Assembly (NCBI RefSeq): GCF_028898945.1
Contig: NZ_CP118607.1
Coordinates: 3,644,001 to 3,708,000, forward strand
DNA length: 64,000 nt
Reading direction: 5' to 3'
From: Pseudomonas sp. PSKL.D1
GTDB lineage: Bacteria > Pseudomonadota > Gammaproteobacteria > Pseudomonadales > Pseudomonadaceae
Shown here: in pieces, positions 22,147 through 31,526 of the stretch
How positions within the stretch are numbered: position 1 is the first letter of the stretch
Layout: every line of letters begins with the position of its first letter
Made by a program: the position numbers and the translations under genes
The notes under the pieces: model-generated
Told to the model about the DNA's origin: nothing
What the model saw: only the letters and a program-made list of their open reading frames with translations
The model's database searches: none

Positions 22147-24507
22147 TCAGAACAGCAGTAACTGTTGATCGGTCAGGCGGGTGAAATCGTCGTGGACGAA
22201 AGGCAGAATGGCATCGGCCACCGGTTGCAACTGACGGCTCAGGTAGTGCTGGTAATCCACCTGTGCCTGCAGGTTCTCCAACGGTTGAGGGCCGGCCGTG
22301 GTGATGACGTAGCTGATCCAGCCTCCACGCTGGTATTGCAACGGGCGGCCCAGGTGGCGGTTGAACTCATCGGCCAGACGCGCGGCGCGCACATGGGGCG
22401 GCACGTTGCGCTGATAGTCGGCCAGTGGGCGACGCAGGCGCTTGCGGTACACCAGCAACTCATCCTGCTCACCCGCCAGGGTGCGCCGCACATACTCGCG
22501 TACATAGTCCTGATACGGTTCGCCACGAAACACCCGGCCGTACAATTCCTGCTGAAACTGCCGGGCTAGCGGTGACCAGTCGGTGCGCACCGATTCGAGG
22601 CCTTTGAAAACCATGTCCTGCGTGCCGTCGGCGCGTTCTACCAGGCCGGCGTAGCGTTTCTTGCTGCCTTCGTCGGTGCCGCGGATGGTCGGCATCAGGA
22701 AGCGCTGGTAATGCACCTCGTACTGCAACTCCAACGCGCATTCCAGGCCCAGGGTGTCGCGCAGGTGCTCGCGCCACCAATGGTTCACTTCGGCCACCAG
22801 CGTACGGCCGATGCGGGCGGCAGTTTCTTCATCATGGGCGCCTTTGAGCCAAACGAACGTGGAGTCGGTATCGCCGTAGATCACGTCATAGCCACGCGCT
22901 TCGATCAGCGCGCGGGTCTGGCGCATGATCTGGTGCCCGCGCATGGTGATCGACGAGGCCAGACGCGGGTCGAAGAAGCGGCAACCGCTGGAGCCCAGTA
23001 CCCCATAGAACGCGTTCATGATGATTTTCAACGCCTGTGACAACGCGCTGTTGCCGTCACGTTTGGCGGCTTCCCTGCCCTGCCACACGCGCTCGACGAT
23101 GGCGGGCAGGCAATGCTGGCTGCGCGAGAAGCGCCCGCCACGAAAGCCTTCTACCGAATGGGCATCGTCAGGCTGTCGCAAACCCTCGACCAAGCCTACC
23201 GGGTCAATCAGAAATGTGCGGATGATCGACGGGTACAGGCTTTTGTAATCCAGAACCAGTACCGAGTCATACAGCCCTGGGCGCGAGTCCATCACGAAAC
23301 CACCGGGGCTGGCCTCGTCCGGCCGGCTACCGAGGTTGGGTGCGACAAAGCCCAGGCGATGCATGTGCGGCATGTACAGGTGGCAGAACGCTGCCACCGA
23401 ACCACCACTGCGGTCTACCGCCAAGCCGGTGACCGAGGCGCGCTCCAGCAGAAACTCCAGCAGCCGCGTGTGGGCAAAGATGCGCGTGACCAGTTCGCAG
23501 TCTTTGAGGTTGTAGCGCGCAAGCGAGGGTTTGTCCTCGGCGAACATGCGGTTGATCTCGTCCATGCGCTGGTACGGTGTGTCGATGGCCTTGCCTTCAC
23601 CCAGCAGGGTTTGGGCAACACTCTCAAGGCTGAAGGACGGAAAGCTCCAGGTGGCGGAGCGCAACGCCTCGATGCCGTCAATCAGCAGGCGGCCCGGCGC
23701 ATCGGCGAACACGTGGCCGCCGTTGGCGTGGGCGCGCAGAGTCATGGGCTCGCCGTTGCGGCCCAGGTTCAGTGGCACCTGCAGCCGCTTGGCATGCTCA
23801 TGCAGCAGGCGCAGGTCGAATTGCACGAGGTTCCAGCCAATGATGGCATCCGGGTCGTGGCGGGCCATCCACTGGTTGAGGCAGACCAGCAAGGCCGCAC
23901 GGTCATCGCAGTACTGCAGGTCAAAATCCACCTCGGCGGCGGCGCCATTGGCCGGCCCCAGCATGTACACCTGCCGCTGGCCACAGCCCTCCAGGGCAAT
24001 GCTGTACAGCTCGCCCCGCTCAGTGGTTTCGATGTCCAGCGATACCAGCCGCAAGGGGGGACGGTAGCCCGGCGCAGGCTTGAGTTGGGCATCACAGTAC
24101 ACACCCTGGGCATCCGGGGTGCCGGTGAATTGTACCGGGGCGGTGATGAAGCGCTCCATCAGGTAACGCTCGGGCGGGCGAATGTCCGCTTCGAACACGT
24201 CAATGCCCGCGTTGCGCAAACGTTGCTCAAGCTGCATCAACTGGCGGTGCTGGCGGGTGTACAGGCCGAGCACCGGGCGGTGCTCGAAGTCGCGCAGGCG
24301 AAGTGGCTTGAGGTGAACGCCGGTTTCACCGGCCAACAGCTGGCGCGCCTTTTCGCCGTGAGCCTGTGGCAGGAACGCCACCGACTCCTGAGGCGCCAGA
24401 CGCACGCGTTGCGGGCCATGGTCGGTGGCCAGCCAGAACTCCACGCAGGTGCCTTGCGGCGTGTCATGCCAATGCCGGGTCAGGACAAAGCCCTGCTGCA
24501 ACTCCAC
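22147..24507 (-). CDS. polB: DNA polymerase II (family B)
   Basis: A 786-residue family-B polymerase used in replication restart and damage tolerance. The 3'-5' exonuclease has the Exo I motif SLDIET (D158, E160) and Exo II region [14 protein letters not shown]. Polymerase motifs are DYKSLYPSI (motif A), [13 protein letters not shown] (motif B) and YGDTDS (motif C, Y544). All catalytic acids are present. In E. coli this gene is SOS-induced, but no CTG-N10-CAG LexA box is seen in the 42-bp gap to the upstream LysR gene. Confidence 0.97.
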   Translation of the reverse strand: MELQQGFVLTRHWHDTPQGTCVEFWLATDHGPQRVRLAPQESVAFLPQAHGEKARQLLAGETGVHLKPLRLRDFEHRPVLGLYTRQHRQLMQLEQRLRNAGIDVFEADIRPPERYLMERFITAPVQFTGTPDAQGVYCDAQLKPAPGYRPPLRLVSLDIETTERGELYSIALEGCGQRQVYMLGPANGAAAEVDFDLQYCDDRAALLVCLNQWMARHDPDAIIGWNLVQFDLRLLHEHAKRLQVPLNLGRNGEPMTLRAHANGGHVFADAPGRLLIDGIEALRSATWSFPSFSLESVAQTLLGEGKAIDTPYQRMDEINRMFAEDKPSLARYNLKDCELVTRIFAHTRLLEFLLERASVTGLAVDRSGGSVAAFCHLYMPHMHRLGFVAPNLGSRPDEASPGGFVMDSRPGLYDSVLVLDYKSLYPSIIRTFLIDPVGLVEGLRQPDDAHSVEGFRGGRFSRSQHCLPAIVERVWQGREAAKRDGNSALSQALKIIMNAFYGVLGSSGCRFFDPRLASSITMRGHQIMRQTRALIEARGYDVIYGDTDSTFVWLKGAHDEETAARIGRTLVAEVNHWWREHLRDTLGLECALELQYEVHYQRFLMPTIRGTDEGSKKRYAGLVERADGTQDMVFKGLESVRTDWSPLARQFQQELYGRVFRGEPYQDYVREYVRRTLAGEQDELLVYRKRLRRPLADYQRNVPPHVRAARLADEFNRHLGRPLQYQRGGWISYVITTAGPQPLENLQAQVDYQHYLSRQLQPVADAILPFVHDDFTRLTDQQLLLF

Positions 24508-24549
24508 TGCGTTGTCCTCGATACATCGAATAGGGTCAATAGTGCCACA

Positions 24550-25470
24550 TCAGCCGTACAGGTAGTCGATGTCCTTGTGCCCCAGCGGTGGCACCTGGCT
24601 CAGCAAAAAATCACGCAGTTTGTGCATTTGCCGCGCCTTCGGGCTGGCTTTGAGCCAAGTCATGTAGTACCCGTCTCCAGTGGACACGGCGTACTTGAAC
24701 GGTGTGCTCAGGCGCCCGGCAGCCAGGTCGGCACTGGCCAGTACCAGGTCGACCACCGAAATGCCAAGGCCCTGCTGAGCAGCCGAAATACCTTGGTCCA
24801 GCGTGTCGAAGACCTGGCCCTGGTCGATGCTGATGTCCAGCGCGTCCATGCGTGCCAGCCAGCGGCGCCAGTCGCGGCGGTCCGGCGACGGGTGCAGGAT
24901 TTCGCACTGGCGCAAGTCGGCGAGCTCCGGTTGAGGCCGTGCAATATAGCCAGGCGCACACACCGGGATCAGCCACTCGTCAAACAGCTTGAAGCTCTCC
25001 ACATCGGCCGGAAAACGGCCATTCGCCAGCAGGATGGCGCAGTCATAGGGCTCGGAATAGAAGTCCACGGTGTCGATGTCCATCCACACACTGGACAGTT
25101 GCACGCTGCAGTTGTCGTCGACTTTCTTGAACCCGTCCAGCGCCCGCAGCAGCCAGCGTACGGTCAGCGTCGACGGTGCTTTCAGGCGTAAGCCATAACG
25201 GTCCTGGCGCAACAGTGCGCAGGCGTTCTCGATGATCTTGAAGCCGACTTTGAGTTCCTGGGCCAGCAACCGGCCGTGTTCGGTAAGGCTCAGCTTGGGG
25301 CCGCGGCGCTCGAACAGGTCGCAACCGAACATGGTCTCGAGGGTCTTGATGTGATGGCTGACCGCGCCTTGGGTCAGGGCCAGCTCTTCGGCCGCCCGGG
25401 TGAATGACCCGTAGCGCGAGGCAACCTCGAAGGCACGCAACGCGTGCAAAGCCTGAATCCGTTCCGACAT
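24550..25470 (-). CDS. LysR-family regulator, GcvA-like
   Basis: A 306-residue regulator with an N-terminal helix-turn-helix (ALRAFEVASRYGSFTRAAEELALTQGAVSHHIKTLE, residues 9-45) and a C-terminal effector domain. The opening LHALRAFEVA and the ending with FLLSQV are GcvA-like. It is divergent from the YqcI/YcgG gene across a 160-bp region and probably controls it. It also points into polB 42 bp downstream. Confidence 0.9.
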   Translation of the reverse strand: MSERIQALHALRAFEVASRYGSFTRAAEELALTQGAVSHHIKTLETMFGCDLFERRGPKLSLTEHGRLLAQELKVGFKIIENACALLRQDRYGLRLKAPSTLTVRWLLRALDGFKKVDDNCSVQLSSVWMDIDTVDFYSEPYDCAILLANGRFPADVESFKLFDEWLIPVCAPGYIARPQPELADLRQCEILHPSPDRRDWRRWLARMDALDISIDQGQVFDTLDQGISAAQQGLGISVVDLVLASADLAAGRLSTPFKYAVSTGDGYYMTWLKASPKARQMHKLRDFLLSQVPPLGHKDIDYLYG

Positions 25471-25589
25471 GGTGCCCCCAAAGCATGAGTGAGACTAATA
25501 GTAGGTCATAGTTCCACGCGTTTTACAACGTGAAGTTCGTCTCGGAAAATGCGGTTAATAACAAAGATATATCAATAACCTGCCTGCAT

Positions 25590-25601
25590 GTTTCGCGAAA
25601 C
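25590..25601. promoter_or_regulatory. palindrome between LysR gene and YqcI/YcgG gene
   Basis: GTTTCGCGAAAC is a perfect 12-base palindrome 30 bases upstream of the ATG at 25631, in the divergent region. A repressor or LysR contact site is plausible but unproven. Confidence 0.35.
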
Positions 25602-25630
25602 TTTTGTGACTTACAACGCCTGGGGAAATC

Positions 25631-26413
25631 ATGTTTACGGGTTATGGAAATTGCTATCGCCTGGACGCGCTAGAGCTGGCCACTGAACATGTCCGGAATA
25701 CACACCACTGGACGTACAAAACCGTTCAGCACTTTCGCAGCATCCTTGCCAACCCCGAGTTCCCATGCCTGTTCGGGCGCAAGGCGGTTGCCGGTGAAAC
25801 CTGCCATATTCTGTTTGCGCGGGCTGAACAACTGGCAGATGACATCGCCCAGGGCCTGGCCGAATATGTGCGCCACATTGCCCCCATTCCGGTTAAACAG
25901 CGCATCGGCAGCCCGTTGGTGGTGTTTTTGCAAACACCACCCGACGCCACGCTTGCCGAACAGCAGGCCTTGGCCTGGAAGGTACTGCGCGGCGTGCATG
26001 CCCGGGACCCGCACCCCTGGCCACAGGCCATCCCCACCAACCCGGACGACAGCGGCTGGTCGTTCTGCTACGCCGGCATGCCGCTGTTCATCAATATGAA
26101 CTTCCCCGGCCACCAGCAGATGAAAAGCCGCAACCTGGGCCCGCACATCACCTTCGTCATCAACCCGCGGGAAAACTTCGACGAAGTGGCAAATGCCAAT
26201 ACCGAAAGTGGCCAGCGTATTCGCGCACGTATCCGCGAACGGGTGCACCACTATAACGACGGCGTCATGCCAGACAGCCTGGGCTTTTTTGGCCAGGACG
26301 ACAATTTTGAATGGAAGCAATACCAACTGCAGGAAGCAGGCTCGCTCAACCCCTCGCGCTGCCCCTTTCATGCCCATGCCCACGCATCACCGGACAAACA
26401 GATCGAGAACTGA
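25631..26413 (+). CDS. YqcI/YcgG family protein
   Basis: A 260-residue soluble protein. It has the family pattern of an FPCLFGRKAVAGETCHILF block near residue 38, a central VVFLQTPPD segment, a WSFCYAGMPLFINMNFPGH block near 140, and a C-terminal SRCPFH. As I recall, characterised members (for example DcsA in the cycloserine pathway) are haem proteins that hydroxylate arginine or a similar amino acid; this has to be checked. His, Cys and Met residues that could ligate haem are present. It is followed two bases later by a LysE-type exporter, which fits production and export of a modified amino acid. Confidence 0.75.
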   Translation: MFTGYGNCYRLDALELATEHVRNTHHWTYKTVQHFRSILANPEFPCLFGRKAVAGETCHILFARAEQLADDIAQGLAEYVRHIAPIPVKQRIGSPLVVFLQTPPDATLAEQQALAWKVLRGVHARDPHPWPQAIPTNPDDSGWSFCYAGMPLFINMNFPGHQQMKSRNLGPHITFVINPRENFDEVANANTESGQRIRARIRERVHHYNDGVMPDSLGFFGQDDNFEWKQYQLQEAGSLNPSRCPFHAHAHASPDKQIEN

Positions 26414-26415
26414 CC

Positions 26416-27042
26416 GTGAATACCGCACTGACTGCAACCTATGCCCTAACCGTCCTGCTGCTGATTGCCACGCCCGGCCCGGTAGTGGCACTGATCGTCA
26501 ACACCGCCGCCGCCTCTGGCTCGCGCAAGGCCATGTTCACCGCCGTCGGCACCAACTGGGCGTCACTGGTGCTGATCGGTGCGGCAGCCTGGGTGATCCT
26601 CACCAGCGCAGCCATCGACAAGATGTGGCTCAGCACCATGAGCCTGCTGGGCTGCCTGTTCATCGGCTACATCGCCGTGGGCACCCTGAGGGACTGCCTG
26701 CAGGCACCTGCCGCCGACGCTGATGAGCAAGCGCCAAAAGCTGCGCGCGGCGGCCTGTGGCAAGGTTTCATGGTCGGCATTTCCAACCCGAAGGACATCA
26801 TCTTCTTCATTGCCTTCTTCCCGCAGTTCATCCAGATCACCGAGTCGTTCGGCAAGAGCATGGTGGTGTTGTCGCTGCTGTGGGTGCTGATCGACTTCGC
26901 CGTGCTCAGCCTGTACATCTTCGCCATCGGCAAAATTGCTTCGCAACGCAGCAACCGCCTGATTTCGCTCGCCTCCGGCATTGCCTTGCTGTTGATTGCA
27001 GTGGGCGGCCTGGCCTACAACATCAAGGAACTGGCGGGCTGA
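26416..27042 (+). CDS. LysE/RhtB family amino-acid exporter
   Basis: A 208-residue inner-membrane exporter with six predicted helices. The family signature LLLIATPGPVVALIV sits at about residues 14-28 and NPKDIIFFIAFFPQF in the middle. The GTG start at 26416 lies two bases after the upstream stop, so translation is probably coupled. Family members export basic or neutral amino acids and their toxic analogues. In this operon the likely cargo is the product of the YqcI/YcgG protein. Confidence 0.9.
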   Translation: MNTALTATYALTVLLLIATPGPVVALIVNTAAASGSRKAMFTAVGTNWASLVLIGAAAWVILTSAAIDKMWLSTMSLLGCLFIGYIAVGTLRDCLQAPAADADEQAPKAARGGLWQGFMVGISNPKDIIFFIAFFPQFIQITESFGKSMVVLSLLWVLIDFAVLSLYIFAIGKIASQRSNRLISLASGIALLLIAVGGLAYNIKELAG

Positions 27043-27066
27043 AGCCCTGCTACCGGAGAAGCGCCC

Positions 27067-28155
27067 ATGACCGCGTTCGACGCCGCCGTACACGCCCCAG
27101 GACTCTCCTTGCCGCAGGATTACCAACGCTTTCTGCAACTGGGCAGCCGGCGCGCGCCGCACACTCTGCATGTGCACGAATGCGGCTACCGTTCCGGCAC
27201 CATCAACACCGATGCACTCGGCCTGCGCTACAGCCACTGTGCCGGCAAACGCTTTTCGGCAGCCGAGCGAGGCGGCTCGGCGCGGGTCAACTTGCTGGTC
27301 GGCGGTTCAACCGCACTGGGCATCGGCGCCAGCAGCGATGAGCACACCGTTGCGTCGCACCTGTCGATGCTGACCGGCGAAGTGTGGTTGAGCCTGGCCG
27401 GCTGCGGGCTTAATGCCAGCCAGGAACTGCTGTTGTTTCTCACCCATCAGCATCGGCTTGGCGAAGTCGGCCACGTGGTGTTGCTGAGCGGCCTGAATAC
27501 CTTGGCCCACGAGGCCCTGGGCGAAGTGCTGCTTGGCCCGCAAGCCGCGCAGCTGGCCAGCGCCCATCAACAGTATCTCAACAGTTTCAATGAAGGCATG
27601 CCGCCTGGCGGGCCGGTACGCCGGGCGTCGCTATGGCAGCGCGTGGGGCAGGCACTGGCGCCACGCCGCCCGGCCCCTGAGCCTGACTGGTGCCTGTCGG
27701 CGCCGGACAAACGCCTGGCACGCGCCGCCGACAGCATCGGCCGTACGCTGTGCCAGTGGGACCGCATGCTGGCTGGCAGCCACGCCACCCTGACCTTCAT
27801 CCTGCAACCGCTGTTGCCTTGGTGCCGCGAAACGCTGCCCAGTGGCGAACAGACGATGCTCAATGCACTGGCGCAACAACCCAGCAACTTCGACCGGCTG
27901 CTGCAAGGTGCCTTCGATGCCGAATTGCATCCAGCCTTCTTCAGGCGCATCAAAAGCAAGGCCGACCCGGTACCCTGCTATGACATGAACAGCATGCTCA
28001 GCAGCTCGCCGGTGTTCGGTGCCGACCTGTTCATCGACCGCCTGCATTTGAACGACCTGGGCAATAATGCCCTCGCCAAGGTGATCACCGCCAAACTGGG
28101 CCTGGCCCAGGAAAAACACGCCCAGCGCAAGGTCACGCCCATCAAGCTCGTCTGA
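27067..28155 (+). CDS. SGNH/GDSL hydrolase-like protein
   Basis: A 362-residue protein of unknown substrate. Block I is LLVGGSTALGIGAS (Ser near residue 81), a Gly/Asn pair occurs in LAGCGLNASQELL (about 116), and block V is DRLHLNDLGNNAL with the Asp-x-x-His dyad near the C-terminus. This order fits a serine esterase or acyltransferase of the SGNH clan. There is no signal peptide. It begins 24 bp after the exporter gene and is probably part of the same operon. Confidence 0.7.
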   Translation: MTAFDAAVHAPGLSLPQDYQRFLQLGSRRAPHTLHVHECGYRSGTINTDALGLRYSHCAGKRFSAAERGGSARVNLLVGGSTALGIGASSDEHTVASHLSMLTGEVWLSLAGCGLNASQELLLFLTHQHRLGEVGHVVLLSGLNTLAHEALGEVLLGPQAAQLASAHQQYLNSFNEGMPPGGPVRRASLWQRVGQALAPRRPAPEPDWCLSAPDKRLARAADSIGRTLCQWDRMLAGSHATLTFILQPLLPWCRETLPSGEQTMLNALAQQPSNFDRLLQGAFDAELHPAFFRRIKSKADPVPCYDMNSMLSSSPVFGADLFIDRLHLNDLGNNALAKVITAKLGLAQEKHAQRKVTPIKLV

Positions 28156-28299
28156 CAGTTGCGCATTGGCCTTTCGGTAAACCACCCTGCTTGGCTAGAA
28201 TACGGCGTCGTTCTGATTCGCCCGAGGCGTACACGCACCTGCCATGATCACCCCAGCCGTTCACCCGTACCTGGTGCGCCCTGATTGCAAGGTGCGTTC

Positions 28300-28989
28300 G
28301 TGAGCCGTGTCGTGCCTGCACTGCTGATTGCCTGGGTGCCCGTTGCCGCGCATGCGCTCGACGTGCGTATCGACCCCCATGCCGACTTGCTGTACCGCCA
28401 GGCACTGCCCTTGCTGGAACAAGCCGACAGCCAGGACGACACAATGAGCACGCTGCGCACTTCAGCGGGCGATGACCCGGAACTGACCCGCCAGGGGCAA
28501 GCCATGGCCCGCACGTTGCCGACCGCCGTGGCCTTGTTGAAAAAGTCCGTGGAGCTGGGCCACCCGGTCGCCCAGTACCGGCTGGCGTTGTACTACACCA
28601 CCTACCTGCCCGCCGCGCAGATTTCCGAAGCGGCCTGCCCCTTGCTGGAAGCCAGCCTCAAGCAAGGGTTCGCCCCGCCAGCCACGGCCATCGCCACCTG
28701 GTGTGCCCCGTTCAACGCCAGCCCAGCCTACCGCGAAGCGCTTGAGGCAATCCCGAGCATGGCCACCCTCTACGCCGCGTATTACCCGCAACCGGCCACA
28801 CGGCTGGCCTGCAGCCGCAGCCAGCCACAGGGCCTGGAAATGCAGTGGGGCCGCCAGCGTGACTATCAGGCCGAGGTCTACCAGTTGCTGGGTAATCTCG
28901 ACCCTCAACACCGGCAGGTTTTGCTGCAAAAGGCCGTGGAAATCAACGGTTGCGTTGCCGCCCAGCAGCGGCTGACCAGCCAACGCTGA
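28300..28989 (+). CDS. exported Sel1-like repeat protein
   Basis: A 229-residue protein with a short signal peptide (MSRVVPALLIAWVPVAAHA) and helical repeats resembling Sel1/TPR units (TAVALLKKSVELGHPVAQYRLALYY). The GTG at 28300 is chosen because the signal peptide starts there and an AAGG lies upstream; a TTG at 28285 is also in frame. Repeats of this type scaffold protein contacts. It lies 144 bp after the SGNH gene and may be separately transcribed. The partner is unknown. Confidence 0.7.
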   Translation: MSRVVPALLIAWVPVAAHALDVRIDPHADLLYRQALPLLEQADSQDDTMSTLRTSAGDDPELTRQGQAMARTLPTAVALLKKSVELGHPVAQYRLALYYTTYLPAAQISEAACPLLEASLKQGFAPPATAIATWCAPFNASPAYREALEAIPSMATLYAAYYPQPATRLACSRSQPQGLEMQWGRQRDYQAEVYQLLGNLDPQHRQVLLQKAVEINGCVAAQQRLTSQR

Positions 28990-29081
28990 ACACCACGGGG
29001 TCGCAAACCAGCAAGATCGTTCAAGCCAGTCATACTCCCCTCTGGCATGCTGCTCAACCGTACAGACACGACGCAGCCATC

Positions 29082-29783
29082 ATGCACAGCAACCCTCCCG
29101 TTGCCCGCCAAGCCTTCCTTCACGGCGCCATCGCCATCCTCCCGCTTTCCCTGGCGGTCGCCCCATGGGGCCTGCTGGCCGGGTCCATGGCCATAGAAGC
29201 CAACCTCAGCCCTTGGGAGGGCCAGGGGCTGTCGGCGATCGTTTTTGCCGGCGCCGCGCAGCTGGTGGCGATCGGCATGCTCAAGGGTGGCGCCAACCTG
29301 GTGTCGATCCTGCTTACCACGCTGCTGTTGACCTCTCAGCACCTGCTGTACGGCCTGTCCATGCGCCCGGTGCTGTCCAACCAGCCCGTGCGCTGGCGCC
29401 TTGGCCTGGGCTTTCTGCTGACCGATGAATTCTTTGCCTTGACCAGCCACTACGACCAGCAGCAATTCAACCGCTGGTACGCCTTGGGTGTGGGCCTGAC
29501 GTTCTATGTGGCATGGAACCTGTTCACCCTGGCCGGCATCGTCCTGGGCCAGAATATTCCGCACCTGGACCAGTTGGGCCTGGACTTTTCCATCGTTGCC
29601 ACCTTCGTTGCGCTGATTGCGCCGCTGGTGCGCAACCTGGCCACGGTGGTGTGCGTGGCAGTGTCGCTGTTCTGCTCGGTGCTGTTCAGTTACTGGCACT
29701 GGGAAACCGCATTGGTAGCCGCCGGCCTGCTGGGGATGGCCGCCGGTTTTGTCTGTCAGAAATTTTCCGGAGGCCGCGCATGA
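29082..29783 (+). CDS. azlC: AzlC family branched-chain amino-acid exporter, large subunit
   Basis: A 233-residue inner-membrane protein with the AzlC signature ILPLSLAVAPWGLLAG near the N-terminus and GAAQLVAIGMLKGGAN following. With AzlD it forms an exporter of branched-chain amino acids and analogues. The ATG at 29082 is chosen because family proteins begin with such a short hydrophilic lead (MHSNPPVARQAF). It overlaps azlD by four bases. Confidence 0.92.
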   Translation: MHSNPPVARQAFLHGAIAILPLSLAVAPWGLLAGSMAIEANLSPWEGQGLSAIVFAGAAQLVAIGMLKGGANLVSILLTTLLLTSQHLLYGLSMRPVLSNQPVRWRLGLGFLLTDEFFALTSHYDQQQFNRWYALGVGLTFYVAWNLFTLAGIVLGQNIPHLDQLGLDFSIVATFVALIAPLVRNLATVVCVAVSLFCSVLFSYWHWETALVAAGLLGMAAGFVCQKFSGGRA

Positions 29784-30094
29784 CCTGGGTCCTGATTTTC
29801 GCCATGGGCGCCGTGGTGTTCCTCAATCGATATGCTTTTCTCGAACCTCGCCTGCCCCTGCGCCTGAGTTCCAACGCGCGACAGTTCCTGGGCTTTGCCG
29901 TGCCCGGCATGCTCACCGCGATTTGCGGGCCGATCATCTTTCTGCCCGGCCACCAGCTTGACCTGAGCCCGCTCAACCCCTACCTGCTGGGCGCGCTGGT
30001 GGCCGTTGGCCTGGTGCTGTTGACCCGCAGCGTATTGCTGAGCATGCTGGCGAGCATGTTGATCTTCTTTATCTTGCGCAGCTGGCTGCCATGA
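29780..30094 (+). CDS. azlD: AzlD family exporter, small subunit
   Basis: A 104-residue hydrophobic protein with about four helices and the AzlD pattern FLNRYAFLEP and AVPGMLTAI. It works with AzlC. It overlaps the next gene, an AraC regulator, by four bases (ATGA), giving a three-gene azlC-azlD-araC operon. Confidence 0.9.
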   Translation: MTWVLIFAMGAVVFLNRYAFLEPRLPLRLSSNARQFLGFAVPGMLTAICGPIIFLPGHQLDLSPLNPYLLGALVAVGLVLLTRSVLLSMLASMLIFFILRSWLP

Positions 30095-30924
30095 GCACGC
30101 CCCTGCGCGAACAGACCCACCTCTGGCAGGCGCCCGCCCTGGGCGATGTGGAGATGCTGCACGCGCAGTATGTGCAACAGCGTTTTGCCCCTCACGTGCA
30201 TGAAGGCTATGTGTTCACGGTGATCGAATCAGGCGCGCAGCGTTTTTGGCACCGTGGCAGTGAGCATCTGGCGCCGGTGGGCAGCATGGTCTTGATCAAC
30301 CCGGACGAACTGCACACGGGTGCGACCGCCCATGAGGCGGGTTGGCGCTATCGTGGCTTCTACCCGGAGCATGCGCGCGTCACCGGGGTGCTGGACGAGC
30401 TGGAGCTGGGGCGCCATGGCATGCCGCACTTTCGTGACAGCGTCATCCACGACCCGACACTTTCCGTGGCATTCAGCCAGTTGCATCAGTTGTCCGAATC
30501 GGGCGCGAGCGCGCTGGAGCAGCAGACGGCCTGGCGCCACGCCGTGCTGGCACTGGTGCAGCGCCATGGCCATTGCCCAACACCCGCCTCGCCCGGCAAT
30601 GAACCGCTGGCAGTGGCCCGCGCCCGCGAATTGCTGGAGTGCCAGCTGGCAGACCCACCGTCGCTTGAGGCACTTGCGGCGGCAGTCAACTTGTCGCCCT
30701 TTCACTTTGCCCGGGTGTTCCGCCAGGCCACTGGCTTGCCGCCGCACGCCTGGCTCAAGCAGCGCCGGCTGGCGCGAGCACGTGAATTTCTCAAGCGCGG
30801 CATGGCGGCTTCGGAAGTGGCGTTTGCGCTGGGGTTTGCCGACCAGAGCCATTTGAGCCGCCAGTTCAAGCAGGCGTACGGGGTAACGCCGGGGACGTAT
30901 CGCAACGCCTGCTTGCCCCTGTAA
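30091..30924 (+). CDS. AraC-family regulator with cupin-type sensor domain
   Basis: A 277-residue regulator. The N-terminal half is a cupin-like sensor (FAPHVHEGYVFTVIESG, PDELHTG), and the C-terminal half has two helix-turn-helix units (LEALAAAVNLSPFHFARVFRQATG and ASEVAFALGFADQSHLSRQFKQAYG, then TPGTYR). The layout matches regulators found beside amino-acid exporters. As the last gene of the azl operon it probably controls the operon in response to an amino acid. Confidence 0.92.
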   Translation: MSTPLREQTHLWQAPALGDVEMLHAQYVQQRFAPHVHEGYVFTVIESGAQRFWHRGSEHLAPVGSMVLINPDELHTGATAHEAGWRYRGFYPEHARVTGVLDELELGRHGMPHFRDSVIHDPTLSVAFSQLHQLSESGASALEQQTAWRHAVLALVQRHGHCPTPASPGNEPLAVARARELLECQLADPPSLEALAAAVNLSPFHFARVFRQATGLPPHAWLKQRRLARAREFLKRGMAASEVAFALGFADQSHLSRQFKQAYGVTPGTYRNACLPL

Positions 30925-30963
30925 CCGCTGCTACACTGACAGAGCTAACCGGAGGAACCTGCC

Positions 30964-31191
30964 ATGTCCGAACGAGAGCTCACCACCCTCCTGTCGCTGA
31001 TGAGCCAGCGTCAGGCCTGCCTGAGCAGTGCCTGCAAGGAGATCGCCGACTGGATTGACCGCCAGGGCGATGTGCCCGCCGCCGGTAAGATCCGCGCCAG
31101 CCTCAAGGCCCTGGAGGCCGACGAAGCTCAGGTACGCAAGACGTTGACCTCGCTGACGCTGGACAGGCCTTTGCCGAAGTTTCGTAGCTGA
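30964..31191 (+). CDS. small helical protein, unknown function
   Basis: A 75-residue protein with a strong ribosome site (GGAGGAACCTGCC before ATG). It looks all-helical (ELTTLLSLMSQRQACLSSACKEI, ALEADEAQVRKTLTSL), without signal peptide or membrane segment. Good initiation context and typical codon use support a real gene. I do not recognise a family. Confidence 0.65.
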   Translation: MSERELTTLLSLMSQRQACLSSACKEIADWIDRQGDVPAAGKIRASLKALEADEAQVRKTLTSLTLDRPLPKFRS

Positions 31192-31526
31192 GGGGTTCGC
31201 CTTGGATTTTTCAGCGCCTGTGAGATCGAGCGCCGCCCGCGCGGCGCATCGCGGCTAAAGCCGCTCCCACATTTGTTGCAACGTGGCCATGCCTGCCAGG
31301 CCATGGTTGCCCGCTTCGCGCCAGCTTGCAGGAGCGGATTGATCCACGACAAAGCCGGAATGCCGAGCCTCAGCTTCCACTCTTTTGCAACATTCTGCAG
31401 ACAATTCCGATATCAGGTAGTGAACCTGCTTACAAAAATGCGGTCTTTGGCTGACGGTCAGTTTACCGACCGGTTCGCCGGCCCCAGTCACCGGGCCTAC
31501 TTTTACTGTTGCAGCGAAGACCCAAC
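31192..31526. other. 335-bp intergenic region with REP elements
   Basis: The region carries one clear REP unit (CGCGGCGCATCGCGGCTAAAGCCGCTCCCACA, about 31224-31270) and a more degenerate partner in inverse orientation near 31327-31350. The remainder, 31351-31526, is the promoter region of the SH3-domain gene. I see no further gene. Confidence 0.6.
31224..31349. repeat. REP element with degenerate partner
   Basis: A REP unit of the GCGGCTAAAGCCGCTCC type is followed by an inverted, decayed partner (TTGCAGGAGCGGATTGATCC). The spacer between them contains no gene. Confidence 0.7.

Noticed and set aside
24508..24549. LexA box for polB
   Set aside because: No CTG-N10-CAG is present in the gap; a site further upstream inside the LysR gene cannot be excluded but was not seen.
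23113..25191. 692-codon open frame on the plus strand across polB and the LysR gene
   Set aside because: It runs antisense through two unmistakable genes and their gap, without motifs or ribosome site.
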